Notes: generated from the sequence alone by a model not told the origin. 64,000 bases of DNA from Carallia brachiata (GCA_021464245.1 JADCRB010000031.1:2066762-2130761), one strand, 5' to 3'. Numbered from the stretch's first letter, positions 1-12,931 are shown. A program made the numbers and translations.

Positions 1-2518
1 CTTTCAAATTCTTAACTCTATGAAAGGATATTCACCTATCAAAATACAATTCTTAGGGGTCGGCTTGTATAGATCGAGTGTTTTTAGTCATAAATTCGAA
101 TCTCAGTTAGAATTAATCAATAAAAGAAATAAAAACAATTTACTAACAAAAACAAATATGATTAGAGAACCAAAGCTAATTATTGTGCACTTTCCGAGAA
201 TTGTATTTTTATATGTGAATTTCCTTAACCTCTGTTTGTTTTAGCATTACAAACTTATGATAAAGAAGATTTTAAATTTCAATAAACTTTTCTTTGTTTG
301 GCAAAATTTAAGAAAATAAGTGAGAAAATTAGTGCAGTGTGCAAAATGTCAGACTGTACAATATCTTGACATTGTCAAATCTCATTTTGGACCAAAAAAA
401 AAAAAGAGAAAAACAAAAAAAAAAGTAGAATTACAAAAATAACCCAATCTCGTCAATTCTTTTACCTTTTTTTTTTTAATCTTTTGTATGTATCTGAACT
501 ACTAAATAAATAGAGAGAGTTTTATAATTTTAATTATATAATTTTCTTTCTCATTATTTTGTCATACAATCTAAATATATAATTTACTTTCTAATTATAT
601 TTTTATCACATTTTCTCATCTTTGTAAATAACGTATTTTTACAGTTTTCTTTCTCACAACTTTCTTTTTAATAATTTTTTTCACAATTTTATTTCTCATT
701 AAAATCTCATAATTTAAAAACACTATAAGAGAAATGAGAATTTGAAAGAAGCTGTCTTACATTAGACTCAATTTAAAATAACTTTATTTTTTCAATGTGT
801 TTTCTTTTCTCGCCGATTCTTTCCTCCCATTTTCCTATTGTAAGCCCACCTCGTACCCCACAAAAAAAAAAAAAAGAAAATGTTAGCCTGTCCTTCCCGC
901 CCCTTCCCTCTCCCGAGCGAGAATCAATTTAAAAAGACATTTATTTTTATTAGCAATTATTTAATCAACTTGTTCAAAAAAAAAAAAATCAGCAGCCGTA
1001 AAGGTCCCAACGACCAGAAAGACAGAAATCAATTAAAACTGCAACAGCTCATTGACTTGTCAGATCGATTAGCCAACTCTTTGCCCACTAAACATATGCA
1101 AATTAAGGAAAGGGACAAATGGAGATTTTTTTTTATCAAAAAACAAAAGTCTCTTTACCTTTACTTATAATTATGTATATGAGCATCATTATGTGAATAA
1201 AAATTTAAAAAATATAAATATATTTAATGAATTTTTTTTATAAATTTAATTATTAAATAATTTATATCACTTGAATTACGCTTTAATTCTATCTAAATTA
1301 TATCAACTAAATATTTTCCTCTATGGCTCGATATATTTTCTCCTATGACAGCCACTTTTAGCAATATATCCAGATAGCTTCTGATGTTATTGGTGGTTAG
1401 TGGAACGATCAAAATGCTGTCACGTTTTGAACCGTAGACGTAAAGTCGTTGAAAATATTGTTTAGCAAGCTGTCACAATATAACGAGCTTGAGTACAGGG
1501 ACAAAGAAAGCTCCTGTATCGTGATTAATAATTTTTCTAAAAAAAAATTATTTTTCATTAACATTACTTAATACGTAACAAAAATAACAGAATATAAAAC
1601 AAACAAGACAGTATGCGCAATTAATTATGAAAAAGTGAATATTAGGTTCGTTACACATTGTGTATCTATTACACATTATATCATCTTTATTACGAATTAA
1701 ATATTTTTTAATAAAGAACTTAAAATTGAAAAAGAAAAATTTTTATTATCCATCAATACATTTTTCGTAACATAAAGTGTAATTTTACAAGTGGGAAAAA
1801 ACAAATTCTTTTATATGACAACGAATCCTTTACGGGTAGACTCAAAAATGGCAAGAATAATTCTTAACTCCCACATTTCCTATTTGTTTTATGGTTTAGT
1901 TTCAGAGAAATCGAATTTGTTCTCCTTGGAACTTAGCATAATGCATAAATGAGATGATAAAAAAGATCCTTGAAGATACTTGTCGGAAATATTTCAGGAA
2001 AAAAATTATAAAACGCAACAAATTAATATGGAATATTACACATTTAAAATTTATTTGAGAAAGTCTTTTAGAAAAGACATTTTATTGGCTAAAATTAAAT
2101 TTTTATTTTTAAATTTTAATGTTTAGAATTAGATACGAGGAGAAGAGTTACGTTTACAAAATTTACGGTCTAATAAATATCTTAATAAATAAAATATATG
2201 CGTGAGAGTGGTTTAATTTTGATAAACGCGAAAAAAGGAGTAAAGTAAATAGCATTACCGAATTTAATCATTAAGTCACAATCAAAATGGCGTCAAAATT
2301 AATTTGCGACAGAAGCCAGCCAATTGTAGGCGTCCAAAAAGAAGTTTCTTTCTTGCACTTTATTATTAGGAAATTTAGGAATATTGAACTTTCATTAGAC
2401 GTGGACAGACAATTTGGGGGCATTACAGGCACGAGCCAATTGGATTCAACAGCCTTCGTTAGTAACTAGTGGTTAGATTTAGCTGGCCACGTTACACCTC
2501 CATTTCAAAGGCATGCGG
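1..2518. other. AT-rich intergenic DNA, no gene recognised
   Basis: The stretch is very AT-rich with many A and T homopolymers. The short open frames at 20-244, 880-1170 and 2287-2469 show no recognisable domain, no coding-like composition and no splice partners. I see no RNA gene or clear transposon ends here. Confidence 0.6.
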
Positions 2519-3010
2519 GGACATGCTCCTGTTGTTAAAATCAGTTTGGATCGGTCGGTCTGATCGGTTCAATCGGTGATCGGTCAAAGGTCCGAACCGG
2601 TTCATGGTCACTGTTGTCCTTTAACTCAGACCGGTCAAAATCAGTCTGAACCAGTCAAAAATCGGCGAAAATCGGTGAAAAACTGGACCCGGTTCAAACC
2701 GGTATAGAAATTTTATAAATTATAATTTAATCTCAATATTTATTTAAATTATAATTTGAGTTTTAAATTTAATTAAAACTTTCAATTTAGTCCTAAATTT
2801 ATCAAAATTTTCAATTTAATCCTTAAAAATAAAAAAAAGTAATATTTAATAATCATGTATAAGTATTATTTTTTTAAATTATTTTTATACATATAAATAT
2901 TAATAAATATCGGTTCAAATACCGGTTCGACCGGTTGAACCGGTTGAACCTTGACTAACTAATATTTTCGGTTCGATAACCGGTCCGATTCTAACAACCT
3001 TAGGACATGC
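2519..3010. mobile_element. non-autonomous TIR element (MITE), hAT-like
   Basis: The 8-bp word GGACATGC occurs at 2519-2526 and again at 3003-3010. Between them lies a 476-bp body with imperfect inverted ends: the left end has GTTGTTAAAATC and the right end, read on the minus strand, GTTGTTAGAATC. Both ends are rich in GGTTC/CCGGT words (2545-2705 and 2910-2990) and the centre is A/T-only. There is no coding capacity. An 8-bp duplication is typical of hAT elements, so a deleted hAT-type MITE is the best reading. The family is inferred from TSD length and general TIR look only. Confidence 0.6.
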
Positions 3011-5303
3011 AGCCCTTTTTTTTAATATTTAATAATTTAACGATCTATATTATTATATACGTATATTTTTTTCCTTAAAGTTAAATCAGCTAAGATTCTG
3101 TTTATAGAAATATTAAAATTCGAAGTCAAGAAAAAGTCAACTTCGAGAAGATTTGGCCAAAAAGAAAATTATATCACACTAATAAGAAAATTCTCCATTT
3201 AAAACAAATTGTCTAAATCAAACTTAAAAGATTCACAACCAGTTTTTTTTTTTAACACAAAAATAATTAATAATTAACTTATCAAATATTAACAAAAAAA
3301 AAAATGTGAATTCACAGACACTACAAAAATATACAACATCAATAGTGACAAAACTCTCAAATCTCGATTGAAGTAAGACATCCGGTGTCGAGTAGCCCTG
3401 CCGAGTGCCAACTCCCTGGTGCCAAAGCACCAGCCCGAAGGGATCAATCAGTTAATTTCCTCTTAAGAAACTGACTAATATACCACTTGCCAACTAGGCA
3501 GATAGTCTTGTCTCTATGGATGAAGGTTCCAGTTGCAGTTGAGGTATAATAATAATAATTAAAGCTGCCCGTGAAGGTCAAAGGGCACTAATAAAAAGAA
3601 CATGCTTCTCATATTTGTTTTGAAATCATATATCATGTCGATATCCTGCTGTTTGATTCTAAGCCTCTGACTAGCTAGGATTCTATAGCCTTTGCCTTTT
3701 GGCTTTTGTTTGTTCGGTTGGAGTTTTCCTGGTTGTCTTGTAGGAATAGGAATTCAAAAATAAAAAGGGAATTACTACCTAATCATATAATTTGATGCCT
3801 AAATTATAGATATATTACAACCAGAAGTATATTTTATACAATAGTATTCAAAAATTGTGCATAAAAAAATAACTATATTTTTTTGTTACACATTTTATTA
3901 CTGTGGTTACACAAAATACAGAATTTGTTGCAATATGACCACAATTTGGCCATTAACTTGTTTGGCCACTAAAAATTTTCGAAATAAAAACACCCTATTA
4001 CTCAATTATATAATTTATTTAATAATATTTAATGATTTATTTTTAATTTTTTTAATTTTATTTATTCAATGGCACTAACACATATCACTTTTAATTGTAT
4101 TTTAACCTCATCTAAAAAATTTTACTGGATATTTGCCAAACAAAAATTACTTAAATAACATGAAGTAATGACTAGTCATCATGTTAACGACTTATAAAAT
4201 GCTCCAGGAACGGGATTTTTGGGACAAATATACGAAAATAAATAAGGGAATTTCTCGCATCGCATTATCTTAATTATTTGATGTATAATCATAATAAACA
4301 ATCATGTTAATAGTTAAGATTAATATCACCTTCCTCAAGTCAAAACATCCAGTATTTATATAATGAATTCCGAATTAAATAATATTCCCACTTGGATGGG
4401 AAAAAAAAAAAAATAGCAATCATCTTCTCAATTGGGTTGAGAATTCAATAATGTTCAAATTGAAGAATCACTTCCTAGGCAGTGCAAAACAATAGCCGAG
4501 ACAACACATTAATGGGCCAACAACAGTATTGATTCCCTTGAGCAGGAGAGCAGCTAAACTAAACTTCCAAGCAATTAAGGTTACTTTAATTAAAGTAATT
4601 AAAAGTATGTATTTTTAATTAAGATGTTTGAAATTCGAATTAGCCGTCTTTCTTACTAATCTCTTCTTTAATAATAAGTAATTATCTTTTCTACGTATAA
4701 GAAAAAAAAAAAAAAAAAACTTTCAGGCTATTGGAACTTTGCAATCTGCGTTGTTCCTGTAATTACTATGAAGCACCAATCTGAAACCAAAGATGGTCTA
4801 AACTACTGAATTTGGGGCAAATGCTGGACTAAGGTCTTGAAAAGCACCCATCATTGAAATTTAGTCATACAGGAAATAACGAAGCAAAACGAATCCACAG
4901 TATCAAAATGTGTGTGCCTTGTGTCTGTAGGGGAAAGGGGGAGGTGTTGGTCTCTAAACTCATTGGTAATTAGTGATTCTCAATCGTTTGTAATCCTCAA
5001 AACCTAATGTGAAATCTTAGTCTCAATAAAAGGGCGAGAGAGAGACTGCAAGCTCACAGTTTTCCCATCAGAAACAAGTTGGAATTAGTCCATTAACAGA
5101 GCAAAATCTTAATCCTCCCCCATATCTTTCCCATAAAACACAAATCTTAATGCTTTCAAGTCCCTCTCTTTCTCTACATCTTGCAAGATAATTAAACAGA
5201 GAGACAGAGATAATAAAGATTTAAAGCTAAATCCATATAGGTACTTATGAATTAAGAAAAGCCAGAAATTTGTACACCCAACAATTGAAAAAGAGAAAGA
5301 GGG
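3011..5303. other. intergenic DNA flanking the small membrane-protein gene
   Basis: No gene is supported. A short GC-richer island at about 3355-3450 contains a small hairpin (GGTGC-CAAA-GCACC at about 3418-3431) inside an otherwise AT-rich background. The minus-strand frame over it (3233-3430) has no recognised domain. The part nearest 5303 may hold the 3' untranslated region of the minus-strand gene, but no boundary can be fixed. Confidence 0.5.
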
Positions 5304-5660
5304 TTAAATGTGGCACCCACAACATAAGTAGAAGAAACAAAGGGCAGCAACCAAGACAACAGCCTCCAAAACAGAAACAACTTTGAAAAGAAGATCATCC
5401 AAGAGGGGCAGCTGCAACTGCAAAGAATGCCTTTTCCACTTAAAAGCAGACCCCAAGAACCTCCACCTCCACTTCCATGACTCCTTGATCTTCAGCCCCC
5501 TGAACATCCACAACTTCCTCCTGCTCTTCTTCTTCACTTCGCCGCCGCGGCCGCTGCCGCCGCTGCTTGTGGTCGCGCTAGTGCCACCACCACCGCTGCT
5601 GCTGCTGCTGCTGTCCTTAACAACCCCCATCTCTCCTTCAAATTCCATGGCTTCTTTCAT
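5304..5660 (-). CDS. small Ser/Gly-rich, basic protein with C-terminal hydrophobic segment (unknown function)
   Basis: This single uninterrupted frame encodes 118 residues and is much more GC-rich than its surroundings. Residues 17-40 are a Ser/Gly/Thr-rich low-complexity stretch. Residues 42-50 are basic (KKKSRRK). Residues 51-80 are unusually rich in Trp, Lys and Arg. Residues 91-112 form a hydrophobic, probably membrane-spanning segment, followed by a Cys-containing tail (Cys113, Cys114, Cys116). The layout suggests a tail-anchored or single-pass membrane protein, possibly lipid-modified at the cysteines; that is inference. The ATG at 5658-5660 is the first in frame and is preceded on the minus strand by a GA-rich leader of the kind often seen in plant 5' UTRs. 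The opposite-strand frame at 5383-5811 is a Leu/Pro-rich shadow. I do not recognise the family by name. Confidence 0.7.
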   Translation of the reverse strand: MKEAMEFEGEMGVVKDSSSSSSGGGGTSATTSSGGSGRGGEVKKKSRRKLWMFRGLKIKESWKWRWRFLGSAFKWKRHSLQLQLPLLDDLLFKVVSVLEAVVLVAALCFFYLCCGCHI

Positions 5661-7970
5661 CTTTCTCTCTCTCTTTAGAACTGTCCTTTCTCTCTCTCCT
5701 CCAAAAGGGTCTTTGTATGTGGGTGGTGGTGTTGGTGGTGCTGGGTTATGTGGAAGTAGTTGTAGTGGAAAGCAAGATTCTGTCTTTTCAGTTTTTCTTT
5801 CCCTTAAATGAAAACGCGGGATGGGGACACAAATGGGGTTTCGTTTTCTTTTAAGGGTAGTCTGGTAATTTCGTTGGAGGAGCCAGCGAACAACTTCTCC
5901 GCGTTTCGGTCGAGTGTAAATCCAAGGAAGGTGTAGGCGTGACTTGTTGCATACAACGTTATTAAAATTTTGATTTAAATTATAAGATTTTACGGTTATA
6001 TGAAGTTAATAATTTAAATGTGGTAAAATTTTTTTAAAATAATATTTTAGTAAAGTTTTAATATAAATTATAAAATTGATAAAATTTTGATCTAATTTTA
6101 CGACTTTCATTTTTTTTATCATAGGTTTTTGAGTTATAATTAATCTTATTTTATAATAAAAAATAATGATAAATTTTTATTGAAATTTAAATATAAATAT
6201 CAGTAAATAAGTAATTAAATACAAAAAAATACCACTTTATAAAAAAAATATTTTCTAACGACTATAAATAGAGATAAAGTTATTTTCTTTTATAGAAAAG
6301 TTATTGTAATTTTTCTTATTTTTATTGAGTTAACATATAAAAATTTAATTATGAGTTATATATAATTAATATTAGTTCATTTTTTTTTTTTTTAGTAAAG
6401 TTTTACGATTTTACAATCTTATTTTACAAATCAATTCTAACATTTCAAATCGATGCTAAATAGGATTTCGACTTTAAAAACCTTGCTTATGATACGGAGG
6501 ACTCTATATACAATGGCTATGTTCAGGTTAGGTTTTACTTTTTCTACAATATTTATATATATATATATATATATACACACACTAATAGATCCACACAATA
6601 CGTCGATTTGATGATATTTGTTGGCAAATTATTTTTATTTTATTTTATTCAAGGAAAAAAAAAAGACATTCGATGTTGAGTATTTTTTTTTAAGGAATTT
6701 TAAAACTATTTTGAAGGCATTTTAAAATTGAGTGTTAATTTTCTTTTTGGGGAAAAAAATTGGGGAGTAGTTCTTTTTTTCTTTTCTTTTCTTTTGAGAA
6801 AATTTTAACATAGTTCTTTTTATTAATACGTAAATTTATGATATTTTCACAATATTTTTTCTTTCTTAAAAATAAAAATTCAAAAATAATTTTTTATTAT
6901 GTTTTTATTATTTTCTTTTATTGTAAAATTTTATAAATATAAATATTTAATTAGAGTCAAATCATTTTTTGTAAATCAAGAGAATTTTTTATTTGATTAT
7001 AATTAAATTTGTATTAATTAATTTATAAAATCATAATCATAATTGTAATAGAATTTTGATAATTATAAAATATTTTAATATTTATAATTTTTGAATTTAT
7101 AAGAAATTGCCACATAGTAGAAAAAAAAAATCAAAATTTTTTTCTCAGCTTCGACTTTATATATTTATATATAAATATAAATACATGAGTTAAAAACTTT
7201 AGCCTATACATTTGTTCCTATATTGCTTAATTCTTGTTGGGTGAAATTTTAAAGAAAAAATTTGAATAAATCTAGTACAGGTTGCATGCACACAGATATA
7301 ACAATATAGATATCATGTAACAATAATATTGTAAGACTGTGACACTAATTTTGAATAAAAACTAAGACACAGTTATATATATCTGTGCATATATACAAAC
7401 CTGTGTATATTATATAAAAAAAAAACTATCCTATATTTATTTTCACTTTTATGTTACCTTACCTTATAAATTATTGTGCCATCGCAGATATAAACGTCCA
7501 ATGTAAATAGTCACTTACAAATGTAACAGGAATTTTTTGTCAGATTTTAATTTTTCTCGTCAACAATGTCTCGAACATGTCACCGGTGCGTCCATAGTAT
7601 GTACAAAACCGCTCAATCAATCCAATTTGATGAACCCAACAAAAAATCTAATTGTAATAGCTAAATTATTGAAATTGAATTGGCTATAGTATGGAATTTA
7701 AGTAAATTACACTTTATGGTTTAGTGGTGATTTTAAAAATTTTAAAAACAACCAAAATCAAGCTGACTACCTTCTAGTATTAAAGTCCAAAACTATGTTT
7801 TATAGAAATACAAATTACAAAAAAATATAAAAAAAAAAACCCACCAACTCCACGTGTCCTACACACAGAGCAGCAAATATAGCATCGCGACATCTCTTCG
7901 GCCCCTTAGAAAACATAGGCTGCCAATCCTGCCCGGGTGTCAAGTAAATGACTTTAATTTGGTCTCAGAT
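5661..7970. other. 5' flank of the minus-strand gene and AT-rich intergenic DNA
   Basis: About 5661-5940 is the less AT-rich upstream side of the minus-strand gene, beginning with GA/CT repeats. The rest is AT-rich with no supported gene. A (TA)n tract running into (CA)n lies at 6554-6582. No TATA box could be assigned with confidence. Confidence 0.5.
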
Positions 7971-9653
7971 ATACAATTCGGGATGTGCATATTTGAAATT
8001 TGAAATTTTTATTTTTATTTTTATATTTGACTCTTAAATTTTTTTAAAATTTTATTTAAATTTTAAATTTTTTGATTTCTTACTAAATTAATCTTTTGCT
8101 TACAAAAAAATGTAAATCTATTAATAAATGAGTTTAACCTAATTCAAATTATTAAAAAAAGGTCAAATAAATGAATCAAACATTTTTTCTATCAACAAAA
8201 TATGTGTATATTTGATTTTGCTTGGACCCGAAAAAGGTCTCCGTTTCCTCTGACCTCTCTTTACTTTTTAATTTCTCTGCCTCCTAAATCGTTCGCCGCC
8301 CGTCCTGGCCGGCGGTGGATAGTCACCACCGCCGGCCAGCCACCACCACCTTCCCTCCTCTCCTCGTCGTTATCTCTCTTTCCCTCCCCCCTATGGTGTC
8401 TGTTCCCCCTTCTCCACCATTTCTTTCTTCTCCGACCTCTCCTCCTCCTTCTTTGTTGGTGTGCTGTTTTTTTCTCTTTAGATCTACCTCGAATAAGGAC
8501 GAGTATGCCCCTTCTTTCACCAGATCCAGGTTCCTTGCATGTTTTCCTCCATGTTCACCGTTTCTGCCTTATCCATTGCCATTTGCCCCGCCGCGTCAGC
8601 CGCCGCCTACGGCGGCGCCGCAACATCATCTGCCGATGGTGTGGCTCCGGTCCTCTTGGTTTCAGAAGAAGAAGGTTTCACGGGGGTCGTTGTCACAGCG
8701 TCCACTACTGGAGCCGCTGCCGGCGGCCCGACGGCCACTGTCGTCCGTGCTTCTGGTGCCAGTCTTCTGGTCTTTATTGCTGCCAAGGGCTTCTCTGCTT
8801 CCGCCACCCCCGTGGCAGCCTCTATTACTAGAGACGCTGCTGCTTAGGTCGCCGGAGGTCGCCTCGCTCCCACCGTTCTCCTTGTCGTTGCCGGCCACTT
8901 TGCCACCGTCAGCCCCCCTGTCTGTCCCCACCTCCTCTGGATCAGTTTTTTGCTGCATTTTGAATTGGGCAGTCCATTGTGTTTGGTTTTACTTTGCTGA
9001 TGTTGTTGTGTTGTTTACTGTTGCTATCAGTATGTTTATTTTGAGGGAAATCGTTGCTAGGTTTATCAGCTCAATTTCCTTCACAGTTTCGCCGATGTGC
9101 GATTTGTGCTGCTTTGTGCAGCTTATTTCGACTAACTTAGATCTGTTTGAGTCAAATAGATTTAACTTTTGGTCGATTTCTTTCCCTATTCTGGGAATTT
9201 GTCAAAACGAGTCTCTTATCTCGTTAGGTTATGGTCAGTTTGACCATGTTGTTGTTGGCCTCAGATTGGCCGACTTCTATTCCTGCCGAGTGCAGGTATA
9301 TGTTGCACCGTCGGTTGAAACCGTGTACGAAATTGATTGTTATTAATGCAACTTTTCTCTTTGTCAAAAAAATATGTGTATTAAATATTTTTTTAATCAA
9401 TAAATACATGAATTAAATAGGTAATATACATATTTTTTGATTAAAAAAATTCAATTTATGAATCTAAGTTTTTTTTAAATAATTTTTTGTAGGTTCAAAA
9501 TCATTTTTAAATAGATTAATCACTTGTTATCAACAGATAGATTTATTTGATAGAAAATAAAAAAAATTTAAAATTCAAATAAAATTTTTAAAAAAATTTA
9601 TAACTCAAATAAAAAAATATAAAAATTTAAAATATGCATATCACGATACAACT
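7971..9653. mobile_element. TIR transposon carrying a GC-rich cargo (Pack-type candidate)
   Basis: Two AT-rich inverted arms of over 200 bp (about 7979-8220 and 9365-9645) flank a strikingly GC- and CT-rich core (8220-8960), which passes into a T-rich, intron-like stretch (8960-9350). The outer ends read CGGGATGTGCATA on the left and, on the minus strand, CGTGATATGCATA on the right. Immediately outside are ATACAATT (7971-7978) and ATACAACT (9646-9653), a 7-of-8 target-site duplication. That size fits hAT; a 9-bp reading (MULE) matches 8 of 9. The core has long open frames in several phases on both strands (for example 8315-9346 plus and 8662-8958 minus), as expected from GC-rich, stop-poor DNA, so no frame is chosen as a gene. 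The core looks like captured host 5' exon plus intron DNA; its source is unknown. Confidence 0.6.
8305..8339. repeat. perfect 14-bp GC-rich inverted repeat (hairpin)
   Basis: CTGGCCGGCGGTGG at 8305-8318 is followed by a 7-nt loop (8319-8325) and its exact complement at 8326-8339. It lies at the start of the GC-rich cargo of the TIR element. The stem is almost entirely G-C and would be very stable in RNA or single-stranded DNA. Function is unknown. Confidence 0.85.
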
Positions 9654-12600
9654 CCACGTTTCGCATTCTGTTTGGGGCATACACAATTGAGAGGGCACAA
9701 ATGTACATGTAAATGTAAATTAGCTTACTTTAGAAAATACGTAGTAATAATTTTGTTCGAAAAAAAATGTAGTAATAATAACATACTTAAAGAAGGGCCT
9801 TTATCAGCCTTCAACATGATAATGACATAACCAAACAATCAAAGGTCAGTGGCAGTCCCATTCTGTTGGCAACGCTCTGACACAAATATGCAGAGAAAAA
9901 CACTTAGGTATTAATCGAATTGATTAATTTGGTAGTTTTTGATCTTGGAACCTTTAAACTTGATTAATTAGAAGTTTCTTTTCCTTCCGTGAGCATAAAT
10001 CACTAATAATAATTTAACTGATTTTAGTTTTATCTTAATTAATTGTGTTATTTTGAAAAGCACCTCTACTGTTAAATACATATTTTACATCTCGAAAAAA
10101 TGTTTGCGTCCAACGCATATATGAAATAACACATAACCGTGTCTCCGCTTTTTTGGTTCCGGTGGAAGAAGTGAGAAAGGCCCTGGGCAGAAGCTGTTGC
10201 TAGGAATTCAATTTTTCCGATTTAAGGGATGTTTGAGTTAGTTTTTTAAATGGATCTATTTGTATTTTATTTTTAAAAAATAAAGAAATGAATGTTTAGT
10301 AATTTTTTTCATATTATTATTTGATTCTATTTATTTTTAATATGACTATTTAAAAATAATTGATTAAAAAGTAGTTTAAAACTACTTTTTATTGCTTTTT
10401 TAAACTAATTTTTACGTTTTAATATTAATAATAATTTATGTAGATTAAATTCTCTTAAATAATATTTATAAAACTTTATTCTTTTTTTTTTTACTTGCAC
10501 ATAAATCTAGTTGTCACTCTATTTCATAAATATTTATATGAAGACAATATTTTTATTTTTCAACAATTTTCAAAATAATATTTTTTTCACTTCAAATTTT
10601 CATTAATATTGACACTCTTAAAAAAATCTCAAACATTATTTTTTTTACTTTTTAGTAAATAATAATAATTTTTTTAAAAAAGTTAAAAATTAAGTGAGAA
10701 AATTAAATTCTAAAAATTAAATTTATAAAATATAAAAATAATTTTATTAATTTTATAATTAATATAAATTAAATGTCTAAATTAATTATTTAATCATTCA
10801 ATAAAAACAACAAAACAAAATTAACCAAAATTTCATTAATCTTTACAGCTTCAGTAATAAAAAATTACAATTAACAAATAATAATTAATGTAGTAATTAG
10901 TAATAATAATGTACAATAATAATATCAAACAGATAAACTACACAGCCGGTTACTATGACTTGGCCTGTTTGATTAAAAATTTAGATACAACTTGCCTCAT
11001 AAAATTACTCTTTTACGTAAAAACTTGTTTGATAAAATCATTCTTTTATATAAAAAAAATTATTACGTAACCATACAATTTATGACATATAAAAGATATA
11101 TAATTAATTTAATAATTTATCTATTTTTTTCTAAATTTAATAAAATTTTATAATTTAATAATTTAAATTTTTATATATTAATTTTATACATATTATTATA
11201 TATGTGTGTATCTTTTCCCTTGCCTGAAACTTGGACTTCACATAGACTTTGGCGTGTGCTTCTTTACCAGGCCAAAATTATGGGGACAGTTGCGTGTCAT
11301 TGGTTCTTGTGAAAGGATTTGATTTGGAAAGCACCCGTGTGAGTGTGACTTGACTTGTTTTTACTTGAAAAAAAGAGCAAAAGCATGATGTAGATGTTGT
11401 GTGCAGATGTACGCCGTGGATTTGGGCTGGGAAAATATTCCTTCAGCTTCTGATTCAACTTTCTTGAAAAAAAAACATCCATTGCGTGGTCTTGTTACCG
11501 TAAATTATGCATTTAAATTTTTGTTAAAATATTTAATAAAATTAAACATAATTTCATTTTTGTATTATTATGAGAGTAATTTAGTTCTTGTTGTTGAATC
11601 CAAAAAAAAAAAAAAAAAATCTAAAAAATATGGTCCTCCAATATTTCTGTGTAGTGATTATTGTCCGCTTTACATGATGAATATTGTCAATTGTTTCTAA
11701 TAAATTTGTAGAATATAATTTTTAATTTTTTTATTTTTTAATAAAAAATCCTATTTCTGGAGTACCAGTTAGTTGTGCGGTCTCTTGATAAACGTGATAT
11801 CAAACATGATTTTCAACCGTCACTCAGTAATTTAGTTCTTAAGAGCGTTTCCGAATCTAAAATTTTAGTATTTGAATTTTTATCTTAATAGGGAGTAATG
11901 TTTTAAAATTACAGTTATATTTTTTATAACGAAATAAAATAATGATATGTATTTCTCTTTTTTGTAGTACAAAAAATTTTAAAATTTTTTCAAAAAGTTG
12001 TCCAATCATTTTATTTAGACAATAATGCAGGCACAATAAATTTGAATTCCGTACTTTTTTCCTTCTTTCTTACCTCATGTTATTCTACCACTATTTTCCT
12101 ATTTTCCTTTGTTTTGTTGAATTTTAACATGAAATATTGAAGTTGAGATTTTAATATTTGAATCGTCAACATACAAATGCTAAAAAAATATTAGCATTTT
12201 CAAAGAGGAAAATTTTGGTACTCAGCTTCAAGGAAGAAGGTTCCAATGTTGACCCGACCTTGTGTTTTAAGCAAACGGAAAATATGCTAATCTTAGCTAT
12301 GGAAAGACAATTATGATTCTTTCCCTTAAGCTTTCGTCAAGAATTGAAACATTTGACTGGATCTCTTTGGGATGCCTATATATCAAGTAAATAAAAAGTA
12401 ATTTTCTTTGTGATGAAGAACTTTACTTTAGATGGATATTAGTTTTTCGTATGTGCAAATTATTGTATTTATGCATAAAGAGCAACCGAGTACAGCCTTG
12501 AATTGTTTGTCTAAACCGCACAATTTATTCTATAATTCTTTGTATTTCTATATAAAAGGATAACCCTTATCGAAGTCTTAAATCTTCGAGAATTTTCGTA

Positions 12601-12931
12601 ATTGAGCTCTAAAATTTTTCGAGTTTTCAAATGAATCTTAGATCTTTAGTTTCAATCTATATGAGTTCATTTTTAGATAGGATTTGATCAAATTCTTAGA
12701 CACTTTTGAATTAAAGGAGACAGTATGAAAAATACTCGAATATTTTTTTGAGTTTATAGGTATATATCGCTATTTCTTCTTTTTTCTCTCTCCATATGTA
12801 AACCACAAAAATCATTCTTTTTTTTTTCACGAGAATTTGGAAAAAATTTTCTAGAGAGAAACCATAAAAATTTAATGAAATACGCACACAGATATATTTT
12901 GGACATATTTGCTTGTCTTTATCCTTTTTTT
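9654..12931. other. AT-rich intergenic DNA, no gene recognised
   Basis: No supported coding region. A 25-nt palindrome is annotated separately at 10366-10390. The stretch 10205-11160 reads like eroded MITE sequence (repeated GTTTGA-like ends and A/T-only centres), but no end pair with a target duplication was found. The open frames at 11297-11482 and 11401-11700 are AT-rich chance frames. Confidence 0.5.
10366..10390. repeat. short palindrome in AT-rich DNA
   Basis: AAAAAGTAGTTT is followed by one central base and its exact complement, giving 12-bp arms. It is probably the tip of an eroded inverted-repeat element. Confidence 0.6.

Noticed and set aside
5383..5811. Plus-strand frame of 142 codons opposite the small gene
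   Set aside because: Its Leu/Pro/Ser-rich sequence is what the complement of the Ser/Gly/Lys-rich minus frame produces; the minus frame has the better start and layout.
11401..11700. 99-codon plus-strand frame
   Set aside because: It is AT-rich, contains a Lys run from an A homopolymer, and shows no domain or splice context.
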